Assembly (NCBI GenBank): GCA_000739535.1
Contig: DF820465.1
Coordinates: 721,064-785,063 of the forward strand
Source: Candidatus Vecturithrix granuli
Lineage (GTDB): Bacteria; Moduliflexota; Moduliflexia; Moduliflexales; Moduliflexaceae
DNA: 64,000 nucleotides
Reading direction: 5' to 3'
The stretch's first letter is position 1, and every line of letters begins with the position of its first letter. The position numbers and the translations under genes are program-made. The notes beneath the pieces were generated by a model, which saw only the letters and a list, made by a program, of their open reading frames with translations, made no database searches and was not told the DNA's origin. Positions 26,501 through 34,419 of the stretch are shown here, one piece after another.

Positions 26501-28349
26501 TAATCAGTCGTTTACTATATTCATACGTCATCCCAGAGTTCGTAGCACTTCCGGCAAAGGAGGTCTGCCCGATAGAATACCAGGAAACGCGAGTCGCCCC
26601 AACTGTCCCAATTCCTCCGTTTTTAAGCAGTGAATATGTCAAATTGTTTGCAGCTTCAGGGTAGGAATTCGAGCACGAACACTGAAACGTAAATCCGGGA
26701 TGACTATTGTCTAATGTCGCCGCATGCGTCAAATCCATAATCCCGGAAGCGCCGGTCGAGCTTCCATGCGTCCACCAAAAAATCGCCCCAAAGTCTGAAT
26801 TATTCCAGGCAGTTGTGACGTTATCGGTTGTACAGGGCACTGTCTCGGGAACAGGCGTTAACCCGTAGTTGTCATCATAGACCCGATGATAATTCCAGGT
26901 TTTCGGAACCACGACAGCATTTTTGATCGCTTCGCCTAAATGATACCCCGGAGTGTTTGCATCACTCGGTTCCATCGGCAGTAACACCCGTTTGCGCCAG
27001 GCGGCCTGCGCTGACGTTTCATTGCTATACGCGATGATTTTGGCGAAGATATTGTCCAAATCCGTCATATTCCCATAGTAAGGAATACGCCCGACAATCA
27101 CTTCATAGTTTCGGTCAACCCCGCCAGAGGTGAAATCATCTCCCCATTCGCCGTAATACCCATCGCCGTCTATATCCCAATTTCCGGTCAGATCGGCATA
27201 GTAATAATCTGATGGAGCCTCTAGAGCAGGCGTGGTATCATGGATGGGCCACAACATTTTCATGGGAACATCCCCGGAAGTCGGATGGGGGTTTCCGATC
27301 AACAAGACATATTTGATCTGTAGTGCAAGATACTGGCTTCGTAACCAATTCCGAATATTCTCCGCGGCCGTATTGCCTGTGCCTCCCCCCCAGGTACTTT
27401 CTGTCACGACGCTCACCATAAACCCACGTTGTTGTTTGCTCGCAACAAAATTATTCAATTGGGTAGAGCCGGACACAATAGCATTCGTCGTGATAATAAC
27501 ATATCTTTCCCCTGTCTGAGGAAGTGTTTCCTCATGGACGAATTCGTGATAGGCAGGCGCCATCGTCTCAAAATTGACGGCTATCTGTTGAACTCGTTTT
27601 TCTCCGATGACGTCAAGTGTATCGAGTTCTGATGCCATATTCGAACTAAGACTGGCCAGATGCTCAAATTGTACCTGAACCTGGGCGCTCATCAACCGAG
27701 AGAGTTTTTTCGTGATAGGGTTATAACGAAACAAGGCGATAGGCGCTTCTGCAAGTCGCCATTTCCGCATTGCACCAGGATGACTTGCCACAAGCAACGA
27801 TTCTGGAAAAAACGCATTTCTGGTATAAATTGTCGTATCTCTGCCATCCACAATCGTCTTATCTGGGGGCCATACCACGATCGTTTTTTCTCCGTCCCAG
27901 GTCGCCATTGGAGGGATTGGTCGTACGTTCCATTCTCCGCTCAGGTCGTTAAAGACCTCTCCTGTCAACACTATACTGACGGTTGACAGGTCTGTATCAG
28001 GTGGGAGCAAAATATGCATGGAGTAATACGGAATGGCCGGTTCGCCGGTTTGACTGAGATATTGAATCTGTTCACCTGAAAATGTCGCATATCCTTCAGC
28101 ATCTATAGAGATGTCAATTTCTTGAAAAGGAAGATCAAGCATCAGTTGATCGGCAAAGACCCCTTTCGTAAATACGCTCAGGATCAGGATCGAGATAACT
28201 ATGAAGGCAATATGATGTTGTGGCCCGATTTTTTTCATCCCCATCGAGCCAGTTATTCTGCGATTGCCTGTTGGCTCAAGTTCTGCTGGATTGTTAAAGA
28301 TCAGTGTTAATGAGCGTAAGTGCCTTAAAATTATTCTCAATGTTTTCAT
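23550..28349 (-). CDS. Secreted gingipain-like (C25) multidomain protease
   Basis: A 1599-residue exported protein. The start at 28349 has a strong AAGGAGG; a hydrophobic signal (HIAFIVISILILSVFTKGVFA) follows a 37-residue leader, so the true start could be at the internal MGMKK. Residues about 270-640 match peptidase family C25: YVIITTNAIV, KYVLLIGNPH, a catalytic His in WWTHGS (about 526) and Cys in FQCSCSNSYPE (about 556). Two fibronectin-like repeats follow (about 670-860), then three near-identical 81-residue repeats of the divergent InlB B-repeat type (TLSVSKAGTGSGTVTSSPAG). Next come at least six FG-GAP/VCBS-like repeats (WGDYDNDGDLDLLLTG) and a final fibronectin-like domain. No PEP-CTERM is seen. 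Confidence 0.88.
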   Translation of the reverse strand: MKTLRIILRHLRSLTLIFNNPAELEPTGNRRITGSMGMKKIGPQHHIAFIVISILILSVFTKGVFADQLMLDLPFQEIDISIDAEGYATFSGEQIQYLSQTGEPAIPYYSMHILLPPDTDLSTVSIVLTGEVFNDLSGEWNVRPIPPMATWDGEKTIVVWPPDKTIVDGRDTTIYTRNAFFPESLLVASHPGAMRKWRLAEAPIALFRYNPITKKLSRLMSAQVQVQFEHLASLSSNMASELDTLDVIGEKRVQQIAVNFETMAPAYHEFVHEETLPQTGERYVIITTNAIVSGSTQLNNFVASKQQRGFMVSVVTESTWGGGTGNTAAENIRNWLRSQYLALQIKYVLLIGNPHPTSGDVPMKMLWPIHDTTPALEAPSDYYYADLTGNWDIDGDGYYGEWGDDFTSGGVDRNYEVIVGRIPYYGNMTDLDNIFAKIIAYSNETSAQAAWRKRVLLPMEPSDANTPGYHLGEAIKNAVVVPKTWNYHRVYDDNYGLTPVPETVPCTTDNVTTAWNNSDFGAIFWWTHGSSTGASGIMDLTHAATLDNSHPGFTFQCSCSNSYPEAANNLTYSLLKNGGIGTVGATRVSWYSIGQTSFAGSATNSGMTYEYSKRLITDEMNSGDALHDLKQLLNPNGNSLWMNFTVFCLYGDPAIGLFSTQPTVLQPPSYVSASDGSYTWGVYIYWPSVTGASYYQVYRNTTNSTTGATALGSWQTNTSYSDSSATPGVTYYYWVKAATSSGGASASNFSSSDAGWRALSVPTSISATDGTYPKYVFISWTSVTGASYYQVYRNMTNSTTGATALGSWQTNTYYYDYSATPGVTYYYWVKAAVDSAGNRPSSYSSYDTGYAAQTYLLNVTKIGSGSGSVTSNPSGISCGSDCTENYPSGTGVTLTATPATGSTFTGWSGACSGTGVCTVSMTAARSVTATFTLNSYTLSVSKAGTGSGTVTSSPAGISCGADCTETYAYNTVVILTATPATGSTFTGWSGACSGTGTCTVSMTAARSVTATFTLNSYTLSVSKAGTGSGTVTSSPAGISCGSDCTENYPSGTGVTLTATPSAGSTFSGWSGGCNGGPGPCSMTMNTGYNVTATFTLNSDLFTDITPLSLPGVSCRAIAWGDYDNDGHVDLLLTGESVSGAIANIYHNNGDGTFTDIQAGLLTVKDSATAWGDYNNDGYLDLVLTGYSSTLRYVSNIYRNNQDGTFTDINAGLTGVSGSSTEWGDYDNDGDLDLLLTGYASSTEWVSRIYRNNGDETFTSINTGMIGVLNGSSNWGDYDGDGDLDILLTGGSLTSGAIAQIYRNDGPAAGSDWTFTGINIVAPPESGVAASASAWGDYDHDGDLDLVVLGGTDNQGFFITRIYRNDQGAFTDINAGLPPIKYGAAAWGDVDNDGDLDLLLTGWAWLPELGALQPIARVYWNTNGAFTDLQAGLVGVRDSAATWVDYDNDADLDVLFTGNTTDGIRVTKLYRNNSTMKNTVPVAPANLTTSVSGNTVVLSWTPATDGQTPQHGLTYNLRIGTTPGGSEICSPMSNLTNGDRRVVQFGNMNHNTSWTIKNLPAGTYYSSVQAIDTAFAGSPFASEQTFTISQPTESYILWTR

Positions 28350-28428
28350 AAATATCCTCCTTGTAGAAGCGCCCGAAATCTCATAATGCCTGTGACATGA
28401 TCAGATACGTTGAATAAATACCCGAAAA

Positions 28429-28469
28429 TCCCCGTCATGTTCCCGGTAGGGTCAAAAGCATGACGGGGA
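28429..28469 (-). terminator. Terminator of the thrombospondin-repeat gene
   Basis: TCCCCGTCATG (28429-28439) and CATGACGGGGA (28459-28469) pair as a perfect 11-bp stem. On the minus strand the stem is followed by ATTTTCGGG. It lies 25 bases after the stop of the gene at 28494-30056 and would separate it from the C25 protease gene. Confidence 0.65.
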
Positions 28470-28493
28470 CGTGTGATCCGGAACCTGTCGGGG

Positions 28494-30056
28494 TTATCTG
28501 TTGCGTCGTCGCCGCAGCAACGCTAAACCGCCGAACAGCCCGATTCCGAATAAGAACATTGTCGCCGGTTCGGGCACCACGTTAGATATGACCGGCTTGC
28601 TCACGTGTTTTTCGGTATCGCCATCAATATATATCCAGGCCGTATTCTCGATTCGCGATCCAGCCGCTACGCTATCTTTATCCTTAACCACAACATCAAA
28701 TGTAATGCTCAAGGTTTCATCAGCGCCTAGCCCACTGAATCCCCATCCTTCAAAGATATCTCCGATCAGCGTCACGTCTGTTCCGTCAACCGTCGCCGTT
28801 AATCCTCCGACATACTCAACAAGACTGCTCAAGGCATCCCCAATCATTAAATCCACCGCAGTTTCGAACGTGTTTGTAATCGTCAGCATGTAAGAAATCG
28901 CCTCACCCCAGGTCACGCTGAGTGGATCCGTCGTCCAATCGGAATCCTCCGTCTTCTGCATTTTCGTGATGGACACATCCTCTTCACATTTTTGCTCATT
29001 GCACGCCTGGCTCTCGCTTAACGCCGGACATTCCGCACCGCCATGCTCGGGGAAGACCACAATCTCCCGCGTCAGCGTCTGCACGCCGCCGCCGCACGCC
29101 GCGCTGCACTCGCTCCACGCGCCCCACTCGCTCACCACGCAGTCCACCCGCTTACCTAGGACGACAACATTGAACCCTGAAATCGTGACGGAGTCGCCGC
29201 AATCATTCTTCTTCCCATCGCCATCGGCCTCACACAGCCTGGCCTGATCCCACGGGGAGATCACCTTCATTGTCACTTGCTGAACCTCGCCAGGAACATT
29301 CCGTAAGGTTCGTGTCACCACAAGAGCTTCATTCGTCACGACCGCTGGTTGATCATTCAAATAGGAATAGCTGAAGGTTTCTTGATGTCGAATTTCTCCT
29401 GCTTCAGCTTCAATATCCACGATCCGGCAGTCACTTTGCAGATCGCTGATCACAAAACTGACCTGAATATCTCTGGGCGACGAGGCGGTCGGAATCGGGA
29501 AGACCGCTGTATAGGGATCGCTTGCCCAGGGGGTCAAGCTTTTGGCATATACCGATTCATGGATCAATGCTCCCGTGACGAATTGAGAGACTCCGGTTTG
29601 CCGGAATACGTAGAGATAAAAGGCGCGCGGGGTATATGAGTGCGGTGAGAAGCCGATATCCAACACCTGGGCCGTGATGCGATTCGTTGGTTTGAAGACG
29701 GCTTCGTAATATCGTTCATCCTCCGTAGTTGTACCGCTTGGCGTCGTCAACGTAAAACTCTCCTGCGGGGATGAGAAAGTCACTCGCGGCGGTTGACCGG
29801 CAGTTGTTTCAATTGCCACTACCTGAGCGATAATGGAGACCACATTCTCCGGGTTCGCAATTGTCAGCGTGACGGGGTTGTGTTCGACTCCATATTTACT
29901 GCCCATCCCGGCCCCGAGGAGTTCAACTTCAATTCCCTCACCCGGTTGATGCGTCCAGTCTTTGCCGGAAATAATCTGGGTATGCGCGGGAGTAACAAGT
30001 CCACTGACGACCATCATGCAACATACTGCCATAAGTATATAACGTAATTTCATCAT
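28494..30056 (-). CDS. PEP-CTERM protein with a thrombospondin type 1 repeat
   Basis: A 520-residue exported protein. AGGAGG precedes ATG 30056; the signal peptide is MMKLRYILMAVCCMMVVSG with cleavage near PAHTQ. Residues about 30-300 are beta-rich and unassigned. Residues about 305-355 form a thrombospondin type 1 repeat: SEWGAWSECSAACGGGVQT, then EHGGAECPALSESQACNEQKC, with the WxxW and CSxxCGGG motifs and six cysteines. A DUF11-like Ig domain follows (about 360-490), and the C-terminus is a PEP-CTERM anchor (VPEPATMFLFGIGLFGGLALL then RRRRNR). Such anchors are processed by an exosortase, not encoded here. Confidence 0.88.
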   Translation of the reverse strand: MMKLRYILMAVCCMMVVSGLVTPAHTQIISGKDWTHQPGEGIEVELLGAGMGSKYGVEHNPVTLTIANPENVVSIIAQVVAIETTAGQPPRVTFSSPQESFTLTTPSGTTTEDERYYEAVFKPTNRITAQVLDIGFSPHSYTPRAFYLYVFRQTGVSQFVTGALIHESVYAKSLTPWASDPYTAVFPIPTASSPRDIQVSFVISDLQSDCRIVDIEAEAGEIRHQETFSYSYLNDQPAVVTNEALVVTRTLRNVPGEVQQVTMKVISPWDQARLCEADGDGKKNDCGDSVTISGFNVVVLGKRVDCVVSEWGAWSECSAACGGGVQTLTREIVVFPEHGGAECPALSESQACNEQKCEEDVSITKMQKTEDSDWTTDPLSVTWGEAISYMLTITNTFETAVDLMIGDALSSLVEYVGGLTATVDGTDVTLIGDIFEGWGFSGLGADETLSITFDVVVKDKDSVAAGSRIENTAWIYIDGDTEKHVSKPVISNVVPEPATMFLFGIGLFGGLALLRRRRNR

Positions 30057-30164
30057 ACAACCTCCTCTTTACTGTCGTAATGTTATCGAATGAAATGAAT
30101 TCTTTCCTGAGAAACTGATGCTGATTTTACTTCCGAATCTACTTCCGAATTTACCGTTCTTTAC

Positions 30165-30377
30165 TCAAATACACACATAGCAACCACCTCCTTCTTCGGA
30201 CATTCGGCGATAATCGCCGACAAATCCGTAACAGTCACGTCGTGTTCCGCCATGTAAGCCTGGACACCTTCCGCTCAGGCTCAGAAGCGCGAGGGCGACC
30301 CACAACAGCGCAATAAGAGCATCCTCACAGCAATCCTGTAAAAAAGTGCAGCATGAAACGCTCTTTCCTACCTCCAA
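30165..30377 (-). pseudogene. Duplicated leader and signal-peptide remnant of a PEP-CTERM gene
   Basis: The minus strand reads CTFLQDCCEDALIALLWVALALLSLSG, closely matching the 5' region of the PEP-CTERM fusion gene (SFLQDCCEELQ upstream, then IVLLCVALALLSLSG in the signal peptide). Nucleotide similarity extends through TCCTCACAGCAATCCTGTAAAAAAG (30324-30348), matching 23268-23292. After the signal peptide the similarity ends and the frame stops soon. It is a duplicated and decayed 5' end. Confidence 0.6.
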
Positions 30378-30546
30378 GACGGCATATCAGATACAAAGGA
30401 TTTCTGCGAAGAGCCTTGCACGAGACCTCTTGAGCACCACAAGTCCTCGTCCATTCCGTCTGAACGACTTGTACTGTCCTTCATAAGATCAAGAGGGCAG
30501 ATTTTGAGAATTACGACCCAAAAAAAGTTGAGATTTTTTCTTTGCC

Positions 30547-31185
30547 ATGCTTTTTGTGCTTGACAGAAGCGGCTGCTTTCAACAATCTCATAGATTGCTG
30601 ATTGATGAGTACGATAATTTTGCGAATGAAGTTCTGATGGCCGGACGCGCCGCCAGTACAACCCGCTACCAAACCTTAATCGAAGGGGAAGGGATGCTGA
30701 AAACGGTGTTTAAGACCATCAAATCCGGCGTCGAGGGGCGTGGGATTGATCACGTGTTTCTGACCGGTGTGTCGCCCATAGTCATGAGCGATGTCACGAG
30801 TGGGTTCCATATTTCCGAGAATCTGTCGCTCTTGATGGATTCAGAGCCTGCGTTAGAACAAAGGTATGCGGATTTAATCATGATTAGCCGCCCTGACATG
30901 CGGCAGTATCAATTGCTTGATTTTTTGTTGGAATTCAAATATGTCGGGCTGAAACAACTGGGCTTGACACGCGATGCTGTGCGCGGGATGCCCCTCGATG
31001 AAATTTGCACGCTTGCTCCAGTCAAAGCCAAACTTGCGGAATCAAAGCGGAAACTTCGGGAGTACCATCAAACACTGGATCGCATATATGGCGGCAAACT
31101 GCGGCTGCGCGTCTATAGCATCGCCGCAATCGGGTTCGACCGTCTGATCTGGCAGGAAATTTCACATACTCAACAAGAAGAATGA
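30547..31185 (+). pseudogene. AAA-ATPase-like / PD-(D/E)XK (DUF1703 type) remnant
   Basis: The 212-codon frame joins two pieces of a protein family that normally exceeds 500 residues. LLIDEYDNFANEVL is the Walker B strand of the AAA-ATPase-like (PF09820-type) domain, and HVFLTGVSPIVMSDVTSGF is its next motif. The frame then jumps to the C-terminal nuclease-like part (FLLEFKYVGLKQLG ... YHQTLDRIYGG). The P-loop end is missing and replaced by unrelated codons (about the first 17), and the middle is deleted. These genes are frequently multi-copy and decayed. It abuts the duplicated PEP-CTERM leader, so the junction is a recombination scar. Confidence 0.7.
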
Positions 31186-31390
31186 AGGCTGAATGAGGCG
31201 TTTACCAACACAACGCAGCAAAGCGGCGCTGAAAACCCTGTTGATATCTGTTGGTTTTCATGACGCTCGCCAGCGCCTTTCTTCGGTAGATCTCGAACAG
31301 TGGGCGGTGGTGATGATATTAAAGAAACATTATCTCAAAAAACATGCCCGGTGTCGTCAATGCCCGACAACCGGCAGGGCTGTTAAGGCG

Positions 31391-31500
31391 GCCCAGCCAT
31401 CAATGGCTGGGCTCAAAGCGCAAGCAGGCTGAAGCCCGCTTCAAATCTGTGGAGGACGCTTGAGCGTCCTTGAGCTTTGAGATTGGCGATTGATCGCCAG
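31391..31500. repeat. Cluster of short palindromes
   Basis: Several perfect hairpins follow each other: GCCCAGCCATCAATGGCTGGGC (31392-31413 approximately), GGCTGAAGCC near 31423, GGACGCTTGAGCGTCC (31454-31469) and TGGCGATTGATCGCCA (31484-31499). Loops are TGAA, TTGA or CA. No gene is present. Together with the next feature and flanking sequence this fills 31186-31816, where a 79-codon frame at 31193-31432 is not credible. Confidence 0.65.
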
Positions 31501-31506
31501 AACTTA

Positions 31507-31655
31507 ACTGACACGCGCAAAAGTAGAACTTTTACACTCCAGCCCAGAATTGTTTACTGATACGCGCAAAAGTAGAACTTTTGCACTCCAGCCCAGAATT
31601 GTTTACTGACACGCGCAAAAGTAGAACTTTTGCACTCCAGCACAGAATTGTTGAC
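31507..31655. repeat. Three tandem 49-bp hairpin units
   Basis: Three copies with a 49-base period (ACACGCGC at about 31511, ATACGCGC at 31560, ACACGCGC at 31609). Each contains the palindrome AAAAGTAGAACTTTT followed by (A/G)CACTCCAGC and CAGAATTGTT. Copies differ at a few positions. The unit resembles the 55-bp tandem units at 8571-8674. Confidence 0.8.
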
Positions 31656-31816
31656 AGGAACATCTTTTTTGAAATTTTGGGGTAACTTCCTTATGATTCC
31701 TGCCCTGATGAGGGGCGGCAGCGTCTGAGGCCGGACAACTTCATATCACCTGAAAACAATCGTTTTATGCCATAAGAGGAAAACTCGCTCAAGCGAAAAC
31801 TACAAACCTGTCAGGT

Positions 31817-33595
31817 TTACGCGCCGGGCAGAATAATGGCAAAGGTGCTGCCCGCTCCGGGGGTGCTTTCAACCGTGACGCGCCCGCGATGCACATTGGT
31901 AATATGTTTGACAATGGCAAGCCCCAGACCGGTGCCGCCCAGGGTGCGGCTTCTGGCTTTATCCACGCGGTAAAAGCGTTCAAAGAGGCGCGGAAGGTGT
32001 TCCGACGGAATGCCACAGCCGAAATCTTGCACCGCCATCACAAGTTCCTGTCCCTGTTTGTTCGCGCTGATCTTGATCGTCGCGCCAGAATTGCTGTATT
32101 TAATCGCATTATCCAGTAAATTCACCACAGCCTGCTCTAATAACGGCGCATTCACCTTGCCCCACAGTCCGGCCGGACATTCAAGGTCAATTTGGATTTG
32201 CTGTTCGTTGGCGCGGCTGTCACAAATAAGAATCGCCGCTTCTAGCACATCTTTGATGCGGCAATTTTTCAGCACAATCTGCTCTTCTTCTTTTTCTTGT
32301 TCGATCTTTGACAGCGTTAGTAAATCCGTAATAATCGAATTCAGGCGTTGCGCGTTTTTCTCAATAATGTTGAGAAATTTTCTGGCATTTTCCGGATCCT
32401 CAATGGCCCCGTCGAGCAGGGTTTCAACAAAGCCGACAATTGATGTAATCGGAGTACGCAGTTCGTGAGACACGTTGGCGACAAATTCTTTGCGAAGATT
32501 TTCAAGTTGTTTTAACCGCGTAATATCATGAAACACAAATAAGGCTTCCGGGGGTTGGTCTGTTTCTGCGGGAAGTAAGCTGCCATGAACGTGTAAAAAC
32601 TGTTCGTGCTCAAAATTCAAGGTCAGCACATCTTCTACAGGTCCCGCAGATTCAAAAGTTTTTTTCACAAAGCGTTGGATGCCAGCGTTGCGGATCATTT
32701 CCTGAATGCTCCGCAAACTACAGTCTTCGAGCGTGATTCCGAAAAGGTTTTTCGCCGCAGTATTACAACGCAGAATGCGTTCATCTTTATCAACCGTAAT
32801 AACAGCTTCGACCATGTTGGCTAACACGGCTTCCAGCTCATTGCGTTGTCTGGTTACCGTTTGCATACGTTCGGCGAGTTGAGAGGCCATCAGGTTCATC
32901 GCATCCGCCAGGCCGCTAAGCTCTTCGGAACCGGTGAAGTGGATGCGGTGGTGTAATTCCCCGCGAGCATAGCGCGTGGCCCCTTGCTGAATCTGCTGTA
33001 ATGGTTTTGTAATATAGCGCGAAATATACAGACTGATGATCGCGGCCAGTACTGCGATCATCGCACCAGCCGCCGTAATTTCCCGATAGAGATGAGACAA
33101 CGTCTCATTAAATACAGTGACAGGCATGGCGGCGCGTACCACGCCAATCACGCGCTTTTGCTGTTCAAGCGGCATCGCGACATACATCATATCCTGTTCT
33201 AAGGTATAACTATATCGGACGGAATCACCCGGTTTTCCGGAAAATGCCCGCTGCACTTCAGGGCGCTGGGCGTGATTGTCCATCCTGGCAGGCTCTTCCT
33301 GTGAATCGCCGATTACCTGTCCTGACGGCAGAATCAGGGTAAAACGAATATCAATTTCCGCCCCAAGCTTTTTACAAAGTTCATCAACGGCAGACCAGGT
33401 TTCCGGATCCATTGTCTGATCCTTGACAAGGTATCGGAATTGCCGGGCATGGTGTTCAAGCGTTGTCCTGGTCTGTTGCAGATAAAACTCCTGAAACGAA
33501 TGCGACGCGTAAAGCATGACCCCTACAAGGGTCGCTCCAATCATTGCCAGGAAGGCGAGATAGATTTGCCACCCGAGTTTTCGAATTCTTTTCAT
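31817..33595 (-). CDS. phoR: Phosphate-regulon sensor histidine kinase PhoR
   Basis: A 592-residue membrane-bound kinase that phosphorylates PhoB when phosphate is low. A first helix near residues 10-30 and a second near 165-188 enclose a periplasmic sensor of about 130 residues, larger than in E. coli and as in Gram-positive PhoR. HAMP (about 190-240) and PAS (about 250-350) domains follow. HisKA carries the phospho-accepting His in FVANVSHELRTPITSI, and the ATPase domain has LLDNAIKYSN (N-box), DFGCGIPSEH (G1) and GGTGLGLAIVKH (G2). It lies 11 bases downstream of phoB. Confidence 0.92.
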   Translation of the reverse strand: MKRIRKLGWQIYLAFLAMIGATLVGVMLYASHSFQEFYLQQTRTTLEHHARQFRYLVKDQTMDPETWSAVDELCKKLGAEIDIRFTLILPSGQVIGDSQEEPARMDNHAQRPEVQRAFSGKPGDSVRYSYTLEQDMMYVAMPLEQQKRVIGVVRAAMPVTVFNETLSHLYREITAAGAMIAVLAAIISLYISRYITKPLQQIQQGATRYARGELHHRIHFTGSEELSGLADAMNLMASQLAERMQTVTRQRNELEAVLANMVEAVITVDKDERILRCNTAAKNLFGITLEDCSLRSIQEMIRNAGIQRFVKKTFESAGPVEDVLTLNFEHEQFLHVHGSLLPAETDQPPEALFVFHDITRLKQLENLRKEFVANVSHELRTPITSIVGFVETLLDGAIEDPENARKFLNIIEKNAQRLNSIITDLLTLSKIEQEKEEEQIVLKNCRIKDVLEAAILICDSRANEQQIQIDLECPAGLWGKVNAPLLEQAVVNLLDNAIKYSNSGATIKISANKQGQELVMAVQDFGCGIPSEHLPRLFERFYRVDKARSRTLGGTGLGLAIVKHITNVHRGRVTVESTPGAGSTFAIILPGA

Positions 33596-33606
33596 AAGCG
33601 ACCATG

Positions 33607-34299
33607 TTATTCCCGGCCTTTAAAACGGTAGCCGACGCCTCGCACCGTTTCAATCAGATCGCCTAAAGGTCCGAGTTTTTTTCTCAAACTCACGATTTGC
33701 ACATCCACGGCCCGATCCGTGACAATATAATCTTCACCTTTCACGGCGTCAATAATCTGATAGCGCGTAAACACCCAGCCAGGGCGTTTTGCCAGACACA
33801 CTAAAATTCCGAACTCCGTCGTGGTCAATTTGACCGGTTTACCTTTGACAAAAACTTCGTAGCGTGAAGGGTGAATTTGGAGGTCGTCAACTGTAATCAC
33901 TGAAGGATCAGCCTGGTCGTCTTTCTGGCGGCGGCGAAGTACGGCGCGGATGCGGGCCAATAGCACTCGCGGGCTAAAGGGCTTGGTGATGTAATCGTCT
34001 GCGCCGAACTCCAGACCAAGCACAATATCCGATTCTTCGCCTTTCGCAGTCAGCATAACTACTGGAATATGCGCGGTATGGCTGTCGTTTTTCAAAATTT
34101 TGCAGACCTCAAGTCCGTCCACGTCGGGAAGCATCAGATCGAGCACTACAAGATCAACGACGCTCTGCTTGATCTTTTTCAGAGCCTCTTCTCCCGATGA
34201 AACGCCTTCCACCCGATAACCCTCTTTTTTCAGATTATACACCAGTAATTCGCGAATATCTTCTTCATCCTCAACAATGAGAATTTTCTCTTTTTCCAT
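33607..34299 (-). CDS. phoB: Phosphate-regulon response regulator PhoB
   Basis: A 230-residue OmpR-family regulator. The receiver (about 1-120) has the acidic pair in VEDEEDIR, the phosphorylated Asp in VVLDLMLPDVDG and the conserved Lys in YITKPFSPRVLLARI. The C-terminal winged helix (about 130-228) contains KLTTTEFGILVCLAKRPG and a recognition helix near DRAVDVQIVSLRKKLG. I start at 34299 because GAGGA lies six bases upstream; an ATG four codons earlier lacks a site. It would activate pst, phoU and possibly the ugp-like cluster, none adjacent to it. Confidence 0.92.
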   Translation of the reverse strand: MEKEKILIVEDEEDIRELLVYNLKKEGYRVEGVSSGEEALKKIKQSVVDLVVLDLMLPDVDGLEVCKILKNDSHTAHIPVVMLTAKGEESDIVLGLEFGADDYITKPFSPRVLLARIRAVLRRRQKDDQADPSVITVDDLQIHPSRYEVFVKGKPVKLTTTEFGILVCLAKRPGWVFTRYQIIDAVKGEDYIVTDRAVDVQIVSLRKKLGPLGDLIETVRGVGYRFKGRE

Positions 34300-34311
34300 T
34301 GTGTTCCTCAT

Positions 34312-34410
34312 TCAGTGGTCAGTAATCAGTGAACAGTAATCAGTAATCAGAGGGCAATGTTTACTGAATACTGAATACTGAATACTGAACACTGAACACT
34401 AAACGCTGAA
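34312..34410. repeat. Octamer-based palindromic repeat (ACTGAATA type)
   Basis: The left part is a run of CAGTAATCAGT/CAGTGAACAGT words. The right part, from about 34369, is the complementary run ACTGAATACTGAATACTGAA. They form a long imperfect hairpin in the gap upstream of phoB. The design matches 1878-1973 (short word repeated in each arm) with a different word. Confidence 0.7.
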
Positions 34411-34419
34411 TAGAGGCGC

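Noticed and set aside
31193-31432. 79-codon plus-strand frame after the AAA/nuclease remnant
   Set aside because: Runs into the palindrome cluster and shows no known motif.
31507-31655. Possible CRISPR array with 49-base period
   Set aside because: Whole 49-base units are nearly identical, so there are no variable spacers.
34312-34410. CRISPR-like short repeats
   Set aside because: The repeat units are about 8 bases with no unique spacers and form a palindrome; no cas genes are present.
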